Assembly (NCBI GenBank): GCA_013215805.1
Contig: JABSQM010000005.1
Location: 186,001-250,000 of the forward strand
Length of the DNA: 64,000 nt
Source of the DNA: Piscirickettsiaceae bacterium
GTDB taxonomy: Bacteria > Pseudomonadota > Gammaproteobacteria > Nitrosococcales > Methylophagaceae
Direction: 5' to 3'
Position 1 is the stretch's first letter. Each line of letters begins with the position of its first letter. A program made the translations under genes and the position numbers. The notes beneath the pieces were generated by a model. That model was not told the DNA's origin. It searched no databases and was given only the letters and a program-made list of their open reading frames with translations. Positions 62,479 to 64,000 of this stretch are shown piece by piece.

Positions 62479-63847
62479 TACGTGTAATTTTACCCTTATT
62501 TAATTTTAATAAACTTTGAATATTATAGTAAATTAAAATATTAAGAGCAAATCAACAGCCAACATAGGCTATTTATAATAGCTCAAAATATATTTCTTTT
62601 TAATGAAGCAAGTCATTAATCATGCTTGTGCATCCTACATATTAAACTTAGATAGATTACACACACTAAAGTCAATTAAATACTTAAGGTAATGACTAAC
62701 ATCTGCTGTAAATTTAAAACCCTAACTTGATATAAAATATTTATCATCATAAATGATGACCTATAGCTACTTCAGAGGGGGGGGGCAACAAAACCTAGAG
62801 ATTCTACTATTTCCTTTAACCTACTTTAGTTGGTTTAATCCTGACAATCATTATTAAATAATAAAAGTGGTTCCAGAATACACAAAGATATCCGATCAAT
62901 TTAGTCTACAACTAGAATATCCAAATCTTTATAATATTATATTCACACTACTCATTATTTTTCCCCAAATATAAAATGCGCTCATATACCTTATTTTTAC
63001 CAATGGAAATCTACACCGCATTAAATCAGCAAATTGACCTACACATCTTATGTAAAAATATCATTTAGCACTAAGATATATAATACAACAAATATATAGA
63101 AAGAGTAGTAAATTTTATTCCTTAAAACATGATTGATTTCCACTGCTTTACTATTTATATTATTATCGATTAGAAGTAAGAAGGCTAATTTAGCATTGAT
63201 ACAAAAATAGCAAATTTATTCTATCAGCTATCAGTCAAAAACCAGTCCTTTATTCATAATACATTATTCAACCAAAAATAATCTCGTAAGAACTTATAGG
63301 AAATTATATTAATTAAGGTCATATTTCCCATTTTATAAAATCATAGAAAATTATTTCGATAACATTATTATAGACACTATAATTATTTAGCAAATAATCA
63401 AGATTACTGATATAGTGTACGCTATGTAATATTAAGACTTATATTGCTGGTCTCTTTTTTGTTACATTGATAGTGAATAACTGTATGAAATGCCGGACAA
63501 TCAATATAAATATTGAGATATATATCCTTACTATCACATGTCGTGAGATAATTTATTGACTAGATATCCATCTACAATATTACTATTACCACCTATATTT
63601 ATCACGCTATTGCTTAAAACCAGATAGCATATTCACGAATTAATTTTTGCAAATATAATACATACGAATTCACCGAAAATATAATGTACATCCAATACCT
63701 AATTAACAATTAAGACATTGAGAATGTGAATAGTTAACTGAGATAAGTTATTAATATAGGTATACGTCCATAATTAATGACCCTTCCAATGTTAACTGAA
63801 ATCAGGTATCTTGCTATTATTAAAATTATTTTTTTATGGAGATATTA
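62479..63847. other. 1.37-kb non-coding region with a nine-G tract
   Basis: No gene is visible where leuC would be expected. Nine G bases lie at 62777-62785 in otherwise very AT-rich sequence. The right end holds the fabI promoter. Confidence 0.6.
63792..63820 (+). promoter_or_regulatory. Candidate fabI promoter
   Basis: TTAACT (63792-63797) and TATTAT (63815-63820) are 17 bases apart. The -10 is preceded by TGC, giving an extended -10. Transcription would start near 63827, about 20 bases before the ATG, and GGAG (63838-63841) supplies the ribosome-binding site. Confidence 0.55.
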
Positions 63848-64000
63848 ATGGGTTTCTTACAAAATAAACGTGTTTTAATTGTTGGTGTTGCTAGCTCTCG
63901 TTCTATTGCTGCAGGCATCGCCTCATCAATGGCACGCGAAGGCGCTAAAATTGCATTTACTTACCAAACAGAAAAATTAAAATCTCGCGTAGAAAAAATT
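63848..64000 (+). CDS. fabI: Enoyl-[acyl-carrier-protein] reductase (NADH) FabI, partial
   Basis: Last reductive step of fatty-acid elongation. Only the first 51 codons are in the window. The start [20 protein letters not shown] and FTYQTEKLK match FabI, an SDR-type enzyme. With fabF, fabG, fabD, fabH and acpP it completes most of the type II system, apart from a dehydratase not seen here. Confidence 0.93.
   Translation, partial: MGFLQNKRVLIVGVASSRSIAAGIASSMAREGAKIAFTYQTEKLKSRVEKI

Overview
The window reads as part of the chromosome of an AT-rich betaproteobacterium whose genome is being eroded. Gene order supports the lineage: fabF-acpP-fabG-fabD-fabH-plsX-rpmF-yceD, tig-clpP-clpX-lon, ilvI-ilvH-ilvC-pssA-leuA, and leuD-leuB-asd-(fimV)-truA-trpF-trpB-trpA-accD-folC are all betaproteobacterial arrangements. 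Erosion shows as several non-coding stretches of 0.4-3.8 kb, recognisable pseudogenes sitting in their ancestral positions, single-base frameshifts in homopolymers inside otherwise intact genes, and the absence of any insertion sequence, prophage or CRISPR array. A host-associated or otherwise reduced genome is the simplest reading. The species cannot be named from sequence alone.

Layout. 0-3.5 kb: dksA, a 2-Cys peroxiredoxin, a BI-1 family membrane protein, tRNA-Ser(UGA) and a frameshifted tatD. 3.6-12.9 kb: holB-tmk-mltG, a dead pabC, then the fatty-acid/phospholipid cluster fabF-acpP-fabG-fabD-fabH-plsX with rpmF and yceD. 13-15.3 kb: purF-cvpA and a probable dedD remnant. 15.6-21.6 kb: the protein quality-control cluster lon-clpX-clpP-tig and tRNA-Leu(UAG). 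21.6-23.6 kb: empty. 23.6-33.2 kb: maf, argF-argD, a HolD-like protein, and the branched-chain block leuA-pssA-ilvC-ilvH-ilvI. 33.3-35.7 kb: pyrC and purC. 35.7-39.5 kb: a gene graveyard ending in a bamC stub. 39.7-45.5 kb: dapA, frameshifted bcp, nrdA-nrdB and a TusA-like gene. 45.8-48.5 kb: copper nitrite reductase nirK and ccoG. 48.5-50.4 kb: empty. 50.4-53.2 kb: ratA-rnfH, a dead permease and trmB. 53.3-62.5 kb: folC-accD-trpA-trpB-trpF-truA, a probable fimV remnant, then asd-leuB-leuD. 62.5-63.8 kb: empty. The window ends inside fabI.

Together the genes keep pathways for fatty acids, purines, pyrimidines and deoxyribonucleotides, and for tryptophan, leucine, isoleucine/valine, arginine and lysine/diaminopimelate. 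They also keep an apparently functional respiratory module: NirK has every copper ligand and the catalytic Asp/His, and its gene is preceded by a perfect FNR-type box exactly 41.5 bases upstream of the start site inferred from its -10 hexamer. Low-oxygen respiration of nitrite therefore appears to be under selection. By contrast pabC, bamC and a YraQ-type permease are dead, and fimV and dedD are probably dead, while bcp and tatD are each one homopolymer base from being intact. No wholly new system is evident. The most notable items are the FNR-controlled nirK in a decaying genome, the homopolymer frameshifts, and the pseudogenes readable in the gaps.
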